A DNA stretch of 64,000 bases from Nyssa sinensis (taxonomy: Eukaryota; Streptophyta; Magnoliopsida; Cornales; Nyssaceae), in the NCBI GenBank assembly GCA_008638375.1, contig CM018051.1, positions 33,391,740 to 33,455,739 of the forward strand, in the 5' to 3' direction. The notes beneath the pieces were generated by a model. That model did not search any database. It had not been told where the DNA came from and worked only from the letters and a program-made list of their open reading frames with translations. This document shows, one piece after another, positions 22,428 to 35,463 of this stretch. The position numbers and the translations under genes were made by a program. The first letter of the stretch is position 1; the number at the start of each line of letters is the position of its first letter.

Positions 22428-25400
22428 TGTAATATCCCGACCCGGGATACCGGGTCACATGACACGTATTACGAGGAAAAGAAAATTATATATATATAAA
22501 ATTAATTAATTATTAAATTAATTAATTAAGTAATTAAGTATAAGAAATGTATATATATATATATGTATTAATTAAATGATATATGTAAATGTAAAAAAGG
22601 TAAAATGTGAAAAAGTGTGAACAGTGTGTGAATGGTGTGTGTGTGTGTCGGCTGGTATGTGTGTGTGTGTCTTGTATATATGTGTATATGTATATATATG
22701 TATATATTATATGTATAAATATCTTGCTAAAATTAAATGCAAAGTAGAAAAGAGAAAAAGTAAAATTTATGAGATGGGAGAGCTATGTAGGGCTAAAAAT
22801 CAGAATGAAGAGAGAGAGAACTGTAGAGAGAGATTTGGAGGAGAGAGAGAGAGGTCGGTTATCCTTGCTTTAAAAACCAAAACATGCAAAGCATGTTGTT
22901 CTCTCACGAAAGAAATCAAAGGAAGGGAAACTGAGGAGAAGAGAAGAAGATTCAGAGCAAGAAAGAAAGAGAAAACAGTGTAGAAAAAAGGTAAACCCAT
23001 AAAACAATTAAAATTCTCTCTCTAGAAGTCATGATTTAATATGAACTGTTTAGGGTTATTTTCATACGTATGATGTATTATATGTGTTTAAGACTTGATC
23101 AAGCATGAAAATTTGCTATGAAAACGACTGAAAACACCAAACCCATGAAAACCACCATTGATGGACCTTGCTTGAAGCAGGTCTGAAATCACATGATCAA
23201 AACCTTGTTTGGCTTATTGGAACCTCAACTAGACTCCAAGGGTATTCTAAAAACCTATACCCGCGACCATAAAGCTCAAGAAATGACCCTCAAATGTCTA
23301 GTTACAGGTTACGGGTTTACACCCCAACCCTTTTAAAACTTAGTTAAATCGACATTTGAGAACAAGATATGAATCCCCATGAAGAGGGGATCATAACAAA
23401 CAAAACCCCATGCATTTTGGTTAAGAAATAAGCATGAACCATAGGTTTAACAGTTCGGATTATCGAGCTTAAAACCGAATATACGAAGAGATTTTAAAGT
23501 CTAAAATGAATGCCAAACACTTAACCAATGACCCAGAAATGGATTAGGTTAGAAACAGTGGGAATTGGCTGAGTAGAAACTCACGAAATAGAGAGAAATG
23601 GAAAACTGTAACTAGGATTTTCAGTCGGTCGAAGTGGGGAAGAAGAAGGCGGGTCAACTCAGCTTTTAAATCAGGTCGAGTCAACTCGGACAGGTGGCAG
23701 CCTCTGGGCTTGCCACCGATTAATTGGAACGACGGCGTTTCACCCCCGTTTTTAAAATTTAAAACGGTAGGGCTGACGTCATCATGATGTCAGCAACACG
23801 CACAAAACTAGATAGACCGGTTGGTTTACAACCAGACCAGACCGGTTCACTTGATTTGAGACCAAACCCTTTGGTTTCTAATTTATTTAAAAAAAATAAA
23901 TAAACCAACACTTTACCTATTTACGGATTGACCCCAACTGTTGAGGGAAATTCCACTGTGGCCCAACTGATGAAGAATTTATGCAATTAAGCCCCTGAAA
24001 AATAATTAAATAATAAATTTAATTATTTATAATTAAGGTAAAATTACTATTTTACCCTTGGGTCATAAATAGAGCAAATGAAGTCCAAATTAAACATATG
24101 AATAGTGTATCCTTACTATTTCGGATATTCTGAGACTAATGGTAGGGTCCGTTTTATGAGACGGGGCCCGAAAAATAAAAACACGTAAGGGGTAAATGAC
24201 CAAAATACCCCTTGACCAAAATTAACAAGTTATTAGTGTATTCTTACTATCTTGGACCTTCTGAGTCCAATGGTGAGGTCCACAACATGAAATGGGGTCC
24301 CGAAAAATAAAGACACGTAAAGGGGTAAAATGACCAAAATACCCCTGGTACCCCTAAGGCCAAAATGAAATCAGAGAAGGCCTAAATTGACTTTCTTTGA
24401 CATCTTGGACTCAAAAATGGAGTCCAAATTACGAAACGAAGTACAGAAAAATATGACACGTAAAACGATAAATGATCATTTTGTCCTTTTACATGTAATA
24501 GTCCGAATTAAATACTAAGAAAGCCTAAACCAACTTTCTTGGACACTCCGGACTCAATGATAGAGTCTATTCGACCAAAAAAAATGTCTAAAATAAAAAG
24601 ACATAAAATTTGATGAATAGCATCTGTCAGATGACTATAAATTAGAGTAGTGCCAAAGTACAAATACTAAGGCGTGTACGAGAAATGAAATACGAAAAGA
24701 CACGACGCGTAAACATGTCAAATAAATAACTTTAAATTAAAGTTAATGGAGCTCCCAGAAGAGTATAAATTGAAATAAATTCAATTTCTAACACATTAAA
24801 TTGTGTCATAGGTTAAGAATATGAGTTACGTTAAGTACATATGAATTTATGAAATCATTGTAGGATCTAATACGATTTAAGCATAAGTTAAGGAATATCG
24901 AGATGATATTACAATGAATGTGAAGTTGATGAGATGTTTATGAATTGTTCTTAGGAACTACAAGGAAAGTGGGAAAGCGCATTATTAGCACTAACCCTAA
25001 AGAACCAAGGTGAGTAACCCTGTGTTTGAAGTGGAGATTTAACTCCATGGATTTAAAAAGGTTTTAAATGCAAAGATATGAAATGTTTGAAATTTTAAAT
25101 TCAGTGTTTACATGATTCAGTTTTTAATTGTTCTATTTTATAACCCTATTGTGACATGCTCAGTGATTGGTTTCTGCAACAGTTTTTCCTTCAAATACTT
25201 TTCAGCATGTCTAGTTAAAATGCAATTATTGTTAAATATTCTGAATTTGCTTATTTCAAGTATATGAATGTTATGTTTTAAAGGACTCACGAGAATTATC
25301 TATGTTGATATACTCATATGTTAAATGTATTTTAAATGCAAGATGAATGGTGCATAAGCACTTAGACAGGATCCTGAGTTTTCAGTTGCCCTGTAAAGTA

Positions 25401-26312
25401 GGCAGGATTTTGGGTTGTACGGAACCCAATTGCCCTGTAAAATGCCAGGTAGCAGGATCTAATCCCCCAGGCATGAGATATCTCCATTTATAAGTAATAT
25501 GGGAGTCCGGTTCGAAACAGATTCCACTAATGGAAGTGATAAGATGACAAATGGTTTGAAAATGGAAGCAAGTTTTTACTCTCATTTTCAATATGCATAT
25601 GTTTGAGTTTTATATACTCTATTTAAGAAATACATGATATGTTATATGTTTTAAAGTTCATATGTATAAGTTTAGCTTGAATACTTTAAATGTTTCAAAG
25701 CTACATGTTTTAAGGAATGTATATATTCTGTATTCAAAGTATACGAACAATTGGCGGTGACTATTTTACAAACTCTTATGTACTAAACCACTGCTAATTG
25801 AAAACCCCATGACGAATACTGGAATTGCTCACAAGCTTAGATTAGCTTACCCGGACTTTGTTCGGACCCCGCTTTCAGGTGATGCAACAGACAGGGTCTT
25901 AAGGACGACAACGATGAGTCTAGTTGTTTTTGGAAGGATATGTTAAGTAGTTTTTTTTGAAGAACCTATGAACACTAGTAGTACGTTTTGTATGAATAGA
26001 CAAAGTAAGAATATGTAATAAGCCCTCAGGGCAACCGAATATGTGTTGTATTAATGTATGAAGTCTTTAAGTTTGTTATACTCTGAATGTGTAACCATGT
26101 ATGCTATGTATGGAGCGGCAGTATCGGACGGATGTGCATAATTTAAAAATGAGAAAAGAAAAGAAAAAGTTTTTTTTTCACGCTTCCGCAAAACGTATGT
26201 TGCACATCTATTCAATACCGCTGCAGATACGAGCCTTGTCTCGGGGCCTCCGGGTCTCGAGGCGGCGGTCGCGATCCGGTAATCCGCAGAGGGCAGGTTT
26301 CGGGTCGTGACA
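22428..26312 (+). mobile_element. Solo LTR C, Gypsy, forward orientation (3885 bp)
   Basis: Starts TGTAATATCCCGACCCGGG and ends CGGGTCGTGACA with no coding interior. It is flanked by CAAAC/CTAAC and embedded in the 171-bp repeat, which continues in phase on the other side. It contains four roughly 140-bp modules (starting about 24123, 24254, 24398 and 24541), a donor-like AAAGGTAAACC (about 22986), a second donor-like CAAGGTGAGTAACC (about 25006) and an acceptor-like GCTTTCAGGTGATG (about 25870). Frames such as 22624-22983 and 26051-26326 are low-complexity or LTR sequence. Confidence 0.9.
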
Positions 26313-26790
26313 CTAACCATTACCAAAATAGCTGAAACATCTCACTAATAATAAAATGCACATGCTCAAACTTACAAAACACAATTCGGATGCCCGATTT
26401 GCAACTAATGCAAACGAAAGGACTTCAGTGATCAAAACAGTCCTTTTAGCCCTTTGACAGCCCCAAAATGCCCAAAAATGGTCAAGCCACCAACAAACTA
26501 GTTCACACAGATCATGAATAATAAAATACACATGCTTAAATTTACGAAAAATAATTCGGATGCCTAGTTTGCAACTTATGCAAGAAAAAAAAAAAAGTGA
26601 CTTAAGTTCCCAAAATGGCCCCCTTTGGCCCTTTGACTGCCTAAAATACCCAAAAATGGTCAACCCACTACCAAACCAGCTCACACACCTCACGACTAAT
26701 AAAATACATGTGCTTAAACTTATGGAACACAATTCGGATGCCCTTTTTGCAACTTATACGAAAACAAAGTGACTTAAGTCCCTAAAACAA
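26313..26790. repeat. About 171-bp tandem repeat, copies 6-8
   Basis: Resumption of the array after LTR C, with anchors near 26401, 26571 and 26749. The last unit is longer (about 178 bp) and ends at the junction with element F. The 21630-22427 copies are the same unit. Confidence 0.88.
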
Positions 26791-27014
26791 AGTGACCTCA
26801 AATCCGGTGTTGGTATGATCTTTCCCAAAGAATCATTAACCTTAAGCCCTGATATAGTCTTCAAATTCTCGAGATCATCAAATTCGCTATTAAGCCTACT
26901 ATTCTCTCTTGAGGATTATTGCTCATCTGATCATCTTAGTCACCCAAGAAACATCAACTTCAATCACGACTCGGTCTTCCCCAAAGACCATTAACTTAAG
27001 CTCTGATACCACTC
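26791..27014 (-). mobile_element. Leader of reverse Gypsy element F
   Basis: The short internal region next to the PBS of element F, read on the minus strand. It carries a partial direct duplication: a TTCCCCAAAGACCATTAAC-type block (26977-26995) recurs degenerately at about 26822-26842. No recognisable gag domain remains. The rest of the element is missing where the tandem repeat begins. Confidence 0.6.
27000..27011 (-). other. Primer-binding site (tRNA-iMet) of element F
   Basis: GCTCTGATACCA on the plus strand is TGGTATCAGAGC on the minus strand, three bases from the LTR boundary. This shows that F is not a solo LTR but the 5' end of a reverse element. Confidence 0.88.
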
Positions 27015-30000
27015 TATCACGACCTGAAACCTATCCTATACGGATCCCGAGGACGTGATGCCAGTTGGCCACCTTTCCAATTTTCTCCATCGACAATGCG
27101 ACCAACCAAAGGCAACTTCTGAACTTAACAATGAATTGCATTCCAAATGTAGGGTCAAAACAGCAAAAACTAAAACCCTTTTTAAATTGAAAATGCAACT
27201 CATCCAAATACATCAGAGCATGTCTAGAATCAGTCACCAAATATCTCTAGAGTATCAATATACATGTTCCAATGCTTCCATTCTATATCAATGAATTTCT
27301 TAAAGCAGAAGTTACACCAATACAATTCAGTTGATCCAAACTCATCTTCAATGATTAACAATAAGAATGTCTCCAAGTATAATTTAATCATAGTGATCAA
27401 CATACTAGACTAACCTCATCACTAATGATGTAATATTATAATACAAATTGTGAACTTAACCTTAGAGAGTATGTAGTCAACTTGACTTGGAGTTCATCTC
27501 GTCCGTGTAAATCATTTGTGCTTCACTAGTTTTGTTAGTTATCTCACTGCATATCATCCGTCATAATCTACCTGAAAAATGGTTATAAATAAGGGGTGAG
27601 CTAACAAAGCTCAGTAAGTAAATTCCTAGCTTTGCCATAGGTCAGGGTTAGTTCACAAGAATAATAGGAGAAAGGGATAACAGATAGCCAATAGCCAGTC
27701 ACCAAGATGTACAACAATGACTCGAGGGTCCAAAAGGCTAGTCCCAAAATAAGATACAAGAAGATAGTAATAATGAATCCAACAACCGGGATCTAACCAA
27801 TCATGATAATCTATTGCCACAACAAATACGATAGCCAATCAAAAGTATAACATGTTTGCATAGAATATGATCATCCAACGAGTACCAAAGATATATGATC
27901 ATCAAGTAAACTATAACATGATTGCAATAATATGATCATTCATAGGGCATAGAATATGATCATTCAACGATTACCAAAGATATATCATCATCGAATACTA
28001 ACAACCCAGAATGCGTGAATCACCCGGGGCCCGGCATACCCCACTGCAACGCACATTCAGCCTCGCCTCATTATCCCGGGCTTACTGAATAGCGCTAGAG
28101 CTCTTATTATCTCAGGTCCCGAAGGACATACAAGACCCCTAAAGGGTCTTTCCCCCACGCAATCTGTGAATAGATGGGCTGTTGTGACAAAGCACAACCC
28201 CAGACACATATAAAATCTCATGATCATGTTACTTTCCACAGGAGCAAGGATGTGGATCGTAACTAGTTAGTTCAAGGAAACGTAATATAACCATAGCTTC
28301 CCACCGCTTTGTAATTGGGCTGCCGAGAACATAACCCATTCAAGGCAACAATATATAACTATAACTTTTTACAGCTATGTTACCAGGCTGCCGAGAACAA
28401 CCATATCTCAATCAACGATGCATAAGTGTATGGAACAGACAAGATTTCCAACAACAGATATATTACAGGATCATGACACGGTATGCATGATGGTATAAAT
28501 TTTCTCAAGCATCAACAAGTCAAGATCACAACATGATATGGACAAATAAGTCGAACCCAAGGTACAAGCATGAACAAATAATCACAAGTCAATTGGCATT
28601 AATCAAGGAGATCAAGTTCACTGGGTAATCACCAATAGATTGGCATCGATCAAAGAAATTGGGTTTATCAAATAGGTAATGGAGTCCAAGTTTGGCAGCA
28701 TATGCAAATAAATGTGACTGGCTGAGGAAGGACCACATAACAAAGTTCAGATTTACTTACCTCTATTTCTTAGTGTTAGAATCTCCATTTACAAATACTC
28801 TAATGATTTGTAGATACTTCAGGCATATCCTTGCATAGCCTAAATAATCATCATTAGTTACAAACAGATCAGAATTCATTCATTCATGTCGTGTTCATCA
28901 TCTTAGGAGTCTATCAGATGGCCTAATTAAGTTCATAGGCCTATTACCCACTCATTGGGTTTCAACTTACGTTATTAAATTCCTTAAATAGGCTTAGCAA
29001 CTGTCTGATTAATATTTTAATTCATTTTGACTCGAGTCGTTATCAATTAAGCACTTATTTGACCTTAGAGGCAAAATGGTAATTTTGTCATCCTCATTCC
29101 GGACCCTATCGTGGTCCCCAGGATATTCTCGTTAGCTTATATGTAAATTTTTAAGTCTTTTGCACTTCATTTGGCATTTGCTTTTGGTCATCGGGATACA
29201 TCGGTCATTTCTCATTTTACACGTTGACTGTTCCGGAGTCGTAGTTAGTCCCTTAATTTCCATAATTAGGCTTATGAAAATTTATTAGATCAGTTCAGCC
29301 TTTATTCGGCTTCTACTTTGCACTTATCGTGCACAGGGATATTTTGGTCATTTTATGTTTCGTGAGATTCTGACCCTGATTCGTTATTTAATCATGTGTA
29401 TAGTTTTACGAGTGTTTGGGCTTCCATCAGTATCAATTTCGTCCCATTTGGGCTTCATTTGGACTTCGTATAGTATCAAAGGCATTTTGGTAATTTTACA
29501 TGTTTTATGGCTAAACTTTTCGGGGCCTCAGTTCATAAAATGGACTCTTCATTAGGTCTAGAGTGTCCGACATAGTTAAATTGGACTATCTTTTATGTTT
29601 AATCAACCTTGGGTATCGTTAGGGGCAATACAGTCATTTACTATTTTCGTGTCTTTATTTTTCGAGACTTAATTTCTCAAATTGGACTCCACCATTGAGT
29701 CCAGAATGCCCAAAATAGTAAAAATACACTATTTACTTATTTAATTTGGGCTTCGTTTGAGTCATTTAGTGTCTAAGGGTAAAATAGTAATTTTATCCAA
29801 TAAATAAAATAATTAAATTAATTATTTTACTATTTATTTATTTTTCAGGGGTTTAATTAAATTAATTTTCCAAAGTCTGGGCCAGAATAAAAATACTCAG
29901 AACTGTTGGGGTGAATATATAATTTAGAAAAGTTCTGGTTTAATTTCCTTTCAATTAAGTCCTTGGACTAGTGGATTTAGTAACCTAAACCCTAGACCGG

Positions 30001-31156
30001 ACCAGATATGTAGTGAACCAACTAGTTCAGGGTAGGTTAGTGAACCGGATTAACATAATCCTGTTATATCCAATTGGCCCCTTATCCGTGTTTCGGCTAT
30101 CCCCAAATTCCCATTCTAATTTATAATTTGTGTTACCAAACAAGGGGAAAGTCAATTTTAAAATTTAAAACATAACATACCATACAGCGTCGTCTTACTT
30201 AACCGTTTATGAGACGGGTCGGGTCGGGACCCGACCCGATTCAAATCCAGATCCGGTCCAAAAAACCCTTCTCCTTCACCCGTTTCTCTGGCCACTGTTC
30301 CGTCATCCCTTCCGTTACAGTCGCCGAAAACTACAGGTTTCCTTTTGATTTTTCTCACGTTTTTCACGTCGGTTCCTCATAATTTTTACACCGATTAAAT
30401 CCTGGAACTCTAACAAACATCCTAGAACAAATTTGAACTCTAAATAGACCAGTTTTCTAGCACCCAATCACTATTCCAGCCATGCACCAGTGGGGATAAT
30501 ATGGCCATAAAATGGCCATTTCCGGTTTATTCTTCTTGATTGAAATTGATTTAGAACCCTGAAGTGATTTCTTATCAATCCTTATTCTCAAAACTTAGTT
30601 TGGTTTAACTTCATTTATGGGCAAGCTTGAAGCTCCAGTAATGGTAGTTAAGCACGTCCATTGTTTTTGGGCTGTTTTTGGAGCTTAGCTTACCCTCAGT
30701 TCTAACACAATAACTTCAGGAACCATGCATGCAAATTTATCCCTTTTAAATAGTAGGTTTAACATGATTTTTTTTCTAGAGAGAGAAACTTTGTGGGTTA
30801 GGGTTTTACCTTGCTTTGGTGCCCTTCCACTCTTCTTGTTGGGTTTAGGATCTTCTCAGGACTCCTCGACAGCACCATCTTTCTGCCTCTTACATTCCAT
30901 GTGAGTTACACACACATGCACACACAATCTCTCACCCAATGTCTCTCACAATCTCACTCTCTCTCTCTACACTTTCTCTCTAGCAACCCCTACCTCACAT
31001 CATTCTAATTTCTGAACCTTTGAGTTCAACACACGCAGTTTACAATCATATAGACATTGCATTTTATTTTATAAAGGAAATGGTTGCTGCATGTATTCCT
31101 ATTGGTGGGGGTGGTGGTCCAATGAGTGGTTGCCACCTTATTTATAATATTCAAAA

Positions 31157-31178
31157 ATTCATATATATATATATATAT
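31157..31178. repeat. (AT)n microsatellite in LTR F
   Basis: AT dinucleotide run of about 22 bp near the LTR start (sense orientation). Confidence 0.88.
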
Positions 31179-31300
31179 GTACATATAAACATTTTATATT
31201 TTGTTTATTGGCTGCATGAAATCCCAATGGTCCATTTGGGAGGTGAATTTTGTTAAATTGAGCATATATACATTCTTGTTGCTTAATTGGGAACAAAAGT

Positions 31301-31385
31301 GCTGGCAGCCACTTGGTTAAATTTTTAGGTGCTTAAGTATTTGCCCATTTAGGTCAAGGTTTCAAAACCCCTTGGCCTCACTTTT
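31301..31385 (+). ncRNA. tRNA-like segment in LTR F, antisense to the LTR
   Basis: A-box-like GCAGCCACTTGGTTAA and a B-box-like region where CAAGG and CCTTG flank TTTCAAAAC. The same module occurs in LTR E (about 60295-60377, minus strand) at the same distance from the LTR start, and is also antisense there. Probably a fossil tRNA-derived insertion; a functional tRNA is unlikely. Confidence 0.35.
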
Positions 31386-31796
31386 GGCCATTTTTCACAT
31401 TTTGAGCTTAGGCCCCGTTTGGCTAGCACAAAATTCTATTTCAGCTATTTTCTTTCTAATTTCTTTTCTGTTCCTCATTTTTCGAAGTGGTTTCTTCTGA
31501 GGGTTTCTTATTTCAGTTAGCTTTGACACAAAAGGCCCCGTGTCGGTTATTATTTCTTTGTGGTTATCATAGTTTGTTAATTCGAGTTTTCACAGTGTTA
31601 AAATGACATCATTTCACGTAATTAATTGGTAATTAGGTTCGGCTATTACACCCTCTTCTCCAGACATGTTTAATTATTTTGTTGGTCTATCGTGACCGCC
31701 GAGCAATTCCCAATTAACTTCCTTGATTATTCTTTATGTCGGTCCTAATTAATAATTAGTGAACTAATAATTAATTAGTCGGGCCGGGTTGTCACA

Positions 31797-32341
31797 TTTT
31801 AGATCTAACAACTTCCAAATCTAGATCTAAAAGTTCTACTCATCTTTAAATACTCTGAGCTTATCATTGAACAATCTATATAGAATGAGAGCTTTTATTT
31901 TACCAAATCCACTATTCAAGAGAGTACCATTGGTAGTCTTTCTTTTTACATCTCATTGTGGTGAGATTTGCGGATAGGCGCTATCCGTGTGTGAGGCAAA
32001 TAGGGTTTGCTAAGATAAGGGGACTAGGGTCTTTGATTTGGGATAAGAAGGCCGCAGTCTTCACTTTGTTAGGGTTTGGTCTCCACTTATAAGGAGGTCG
32101 CTATAGTAGAAAAACTCAAGTGGTGATGCTATAGTAGAAAAACTCAAGTGGTAATGCTTGAGTTGAGGACGTAGAAAGTTTTTCGAACCTCGTAAAAATC
32201 TTGTGCTTGCATTTCTTCCCCCTAATCTCTTTTACTTTCTTGCACTTTAATTACTTTATATTTTTAAGACCTTAGAAGTTTCCAATATTTGTAAAATATA
32301 CTACTCACCCCCCCTTCTAGGGTAAATATCTAGGCAAAATT
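31797..32341 (+). repeat. Copia LTR fragment, forward (3' part)
   Basis: Matches the reverse complement of 48569-49020 in order: TCTAACAACTTCCAAATC, CATCTCATTGTGGTGAGA, GGTTTGGTCTC, AAAAACTCAAGTGG and the end block TAGGGTAAATATCTAGGC. It directly abuts the start of element F at 31796. A short internal direct repeat (CTATAGTAGAAAAACTCAAG, 32102 and 32129) is present. Confidence 0.72.
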
Positions 32342-32609
32342 AGTTTCTAACATTGTTATTCTTTTGAAAAATTATTTTGTTAATTAATTTTAGTTTATCA
32401 CTTAAACACTTTAAACATTATTTCTTGAATAATCAATTCTAGATCACTCAGACACCTAACATAAAAGAAAATAAAAGTCTTCACTTGATTCATTGGGCAT
32501 GAGTGTTTTCTTGAGTTTTGACTTGATGTTTGATCTTATGAGAATCATTAGTCTACAACATCAATGCCTTGTTATCATCAAAATTCTGAGAATGGCAGTA
32601 GATTAGGAA
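32342..32609 (-). repeat. Copia LTR fragment, reverse (5' part)
   Basis: In plus orientation it resembles 49636-49980 of the Copia 3' LTR, for example AGTCTTCACTTGATTC against AGTTTTCACTTGAATTC and the ATCATCAAAATTCTG block. It is in the opposite orientation to the fragment just before it, indicating rearrangement. The boundary at 32609 is approximate. Confidence 0.5.
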
Positions 32610-34246
32610 CACTAAATTGTGATCAGCGCCGGTAAGAAACCCTATTGACCAGTCAATGGTCAAACGGCTTTCAAGCAGTTTTTGGCCGACCCACATAAAA
32701 ACGGATTCTAAGTTTTAGTGGAACGACATGGTTTTGATGATGCTGTGATGACGTAGTAGTGACGCATTGAACTGGACCAAACCAACCGGTTCTCTATTTT
32801 TTTTAACCGGTTCACTTAATGTTACAGACTCAATGATGGAGTCTATTTCATCAAACGATGTACCCAAAGAAAAGATACATAAAATCTGTGATTCCTAAAT
32901 TGCCCTTAATGATATGCGGGCTACTAGACTAATTGGAAAATAATAGAGAGGGGAATACCCAAAATTGTTAGATGCTGTAGACCTAATGGTGCGGTCAAAT
33001 TGACCATCTAAAAACACGAAGTTGGTCTCACATAGAAGTGTGAAATTATAAAAATGCCTCCAGCTATAAATTAAGGCATAAAAAGGCTAATTAAGATCTA
33101 GAAGAGGATAAGTTTAGTATCTTTGACATTCCAATCCCAACGGTGATGTTCGTTTGGGAAAAATAGAACTTCAAAACACGTCGTAAAATGACTACTAAGT
33201 CCCTAAGACTTAATTAAGTTACTTGAAGAGTATAAAAAGTATGGAGTGGCCCATACTAATGTATTAAGGACCCTATAGACTTAAAAACGAAGTTTGTTTA
33301 CGAAAATGACATGTTGAACTATATGGAACAATAAGGAGTAAAACTACTAACATTTTCCTTAAGGGCTAAAATAAGCCACAAGATGTACTAAGTAATGTTA
33401 GGAACCTTAACTAGAGACCTAAGAGAGTCCTAAACTATAAGACTAAGTTCAAAAGGAACTAAGCATCAAGTAGGAAGATACTTTAAACTATGATAAGCAC
33501 TAATAAAGTATCAATGTATGTTGATCCATAATTTAGGGTCATCAACAAGGACTATAGGCAAGAATGTAACGCAATGAATTGACTAGAAAAGTAAGAGTAT
33601 AGGCAAGTAATTATGGACTCTAGACCATATATGAGTAACCATGTACCTTGAATTTGTGTTTTTCTTATAAAGTGAATTTTTGTATAAACTGCTTGTCTTC
33701 TAAAGTGAAATTATTGCTAGATTTTGGTTTGATCAAATATCAAGATTTGTGCACTGTTTAAATGTTCTTTTAGTCATGGATAGCCAAATAGCTGTTACTT
33801 TGCAAAACTGAGTTTTTACTATCATTTGTCTTAACATGTCTAAACTACCCACAACACTCTACCAAGAGGCTCTTGTAAGCCACGGGCTCTAAATTGCAAG
33901 TATTATTTATATGATAGCACTAACTACACTAATTGATTCATACTGTGAAACATATCATATATGATACAACTGATTGTACAGTACTAGCAGATAGACACTG
34001 TCTAGATGTCATTATTGGATTTCATAAATTATTTATCAATTGTACTATTTGACTATTTGAACTAATTTTAACTGTACTATTTAACTGTCTGAACTAATTT
34101 TAACTACATAGTTTGACTATATGAAGTGATTTTAACCATACTGTTTGAATTGAACTATATGCTTTAATGAACTTACTGGCATAAATCTTTGAATGACAAC
34201 TATACTACATGAACCCAATTTTCAAGTATATTTACTGAATGCTAGT
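32610..34246 (+). mobile_element. Truncated Gypsy LTR I, left part
   Basis: Middle and later part of a long Gypsy LTR, forward: ACCGGTT palindromes (about 32783 and 32812), degenerate roughly 140-bp modules (from about 32825) and a donor-like block near 33640 (GAGTAACC, as in LTR C). The first kilobase or so is missing. It is interrupted by solo LTR G and continues at 47803. No coding signal. Confidence 0.65.
34242..34246. repeat. Target-site duplication, solo LTR G, left copy
   Basis: CTAGT, identical to 47798-47802. Confidence 0.85.
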
Positions 34247-34824
34247 TGTGAGCGCGTATGCTGGAAGATGAGTCGAATAATCTCGAATTTTAAAGTCCGC
34301 TCCTTCGAGGTGGGAGGGGAACGCTCTCTTTTCAGATTGGGGGTGTACATTGAATGCATAAATGAGTCACCAGCCTATTTTAGGCTAAATAACAAGAAAA
34401 CTTGATATAACCTATGGAGAATACATGTAAAAGAATAGCAAAAAAAGACAAAAATTGCAATGCTTTGGTCCTATTTACATTCTAAACCCCTTCACATGGG
34501 TTAAAATAAAGTAAAGAAAAACTAGTCTACAATGAAGTAAAGACTTCCAAATTCGGGAGCTAAGGTACGAGATGGAAAGAAGTTAGACACCCATCCCACC
34601 CAGTTTGAATAGATTGGCCACAAGTGTTCATCTATAAGGCTTATATTCCATGACATAAACAAGAAAAAGAGTGAGTATTCAAAGATAACGATAATAATGA
34701 CATGAACGAATAAAATAAATGGAATACATAAAGCAAATAAACCAAAAGAATGAGTAAAAGTCGAGATTGAAATAAATAAAATTAAGAAAAAGACATAAAG
34801 TAAATAAGATTAAAAGAAAAAAGA

Positions 34825-34829
34825 GTATA
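34825..34829. repeat. Target-site duplication, Gypsy element 2, left copy
   Basis: GTATA, identical to 46117-46121. Confidence 0.93.
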
Positions 34830-35278
34830 TGTGATATCCCGACCCGGGATACGACACGTATATCGAGGTAGGTCGATTGAATAGTATAATCTGAACTATT
34901 AAGCTCTATGTCATGATATATTATTCATTGTACGCTTTTAGAATGTAAATGGTTCGACTTGCATAATTAGTGTCGGGCAACACCTGAGCACCCCAAGGCC
35001 TAACATCGTAGTGCGTGCAAACATGCATTTCCATGCACAGCCATAATTCATGAACGCGTAGTATATCTAAAATGAGTGTTTGTGTGCGTTGTTATAAATA
35101 TATTTATATGCACATATATGGATATATAGGCTTATGTAAGAGAGTATTGTATATATGAATACATGTGGCATGATGTATAGTAGAAATATATATATATACA
35201 TGTATATGTAATAAAATATCAAGAGAGGAAAAAGGGAAAAGGGGCTGCATGTGGGTTGCTGACCAGTGAGTATGTCAC

Positions 35279-35300
35279 TGTGTGTGTGTGTGTGTGTGTG
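35279..35300. repeat. (TG)n microsatellite in the 5' LTR of element 2
   Basis: GT/TG run; the homologous run is at 43289-43309 in the 3' LTR. Confidence 0.9.
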
Positions 35301-35441
35301 CTGTGAGGCTGAGAGGAAAGCACCAAGGCCACCGACCTTGGTGCAAGTGGTATTATACATATATATATGTATGTATAACATTTATGGTACGTGGATGGTT
35401 AGGGTTTAATGGACGGTTCTCTGCAGTCAAGACTGACTGCA

Positions 35442-35463
35442 AGAGAGAGAGAGAGAGAGAGAG
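35442..35463. repeat. (GA)n microsatellite in the 5' LTR of element 2
   Basis: GA run; the homologous run is at 43456-43481 in the 3' LTR. It lies about 200 bp before the donor-like site. Confidence 0.9.

Larger units (their letters stand above)
27015..31796 (-). repeat. 5' LTR of element F, reverse (about 4.78 kb)
   Basis: On the plus strand it opens TATCACGACCTGAAACC (TGTCACG mutated) and ends GGGCCGGGTTGTCACA, so in its own sense it is TGTGACAACCCGGCCC...GGTCGTGATA. The start region is the same family as LTR E at 59879 (shared AGAATAATCAAGG, GATAGACC and AAATAATTAAA blocks in order). It holds degenerate roughly 140-bp modules (about 29090-29760), the palindrome GGTCGGGACCCGACC (30222-30236) and a tRNA-like segment (31301-31385). 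Short frames have no domains. Confidence 0.85.

Noticed and set aside
22624..22983. 119-codon frame in LTR C
   Set aside because: Arises from GT/TA and GA-rich runs; no domain and not preserved in LTR D.
35067..35381. 104-codon frame on the minus strand of the element 2 LTR
   Set aside because: Translated microsatellites; antisense to the LTR and not kept in frame in the 3' LTR.
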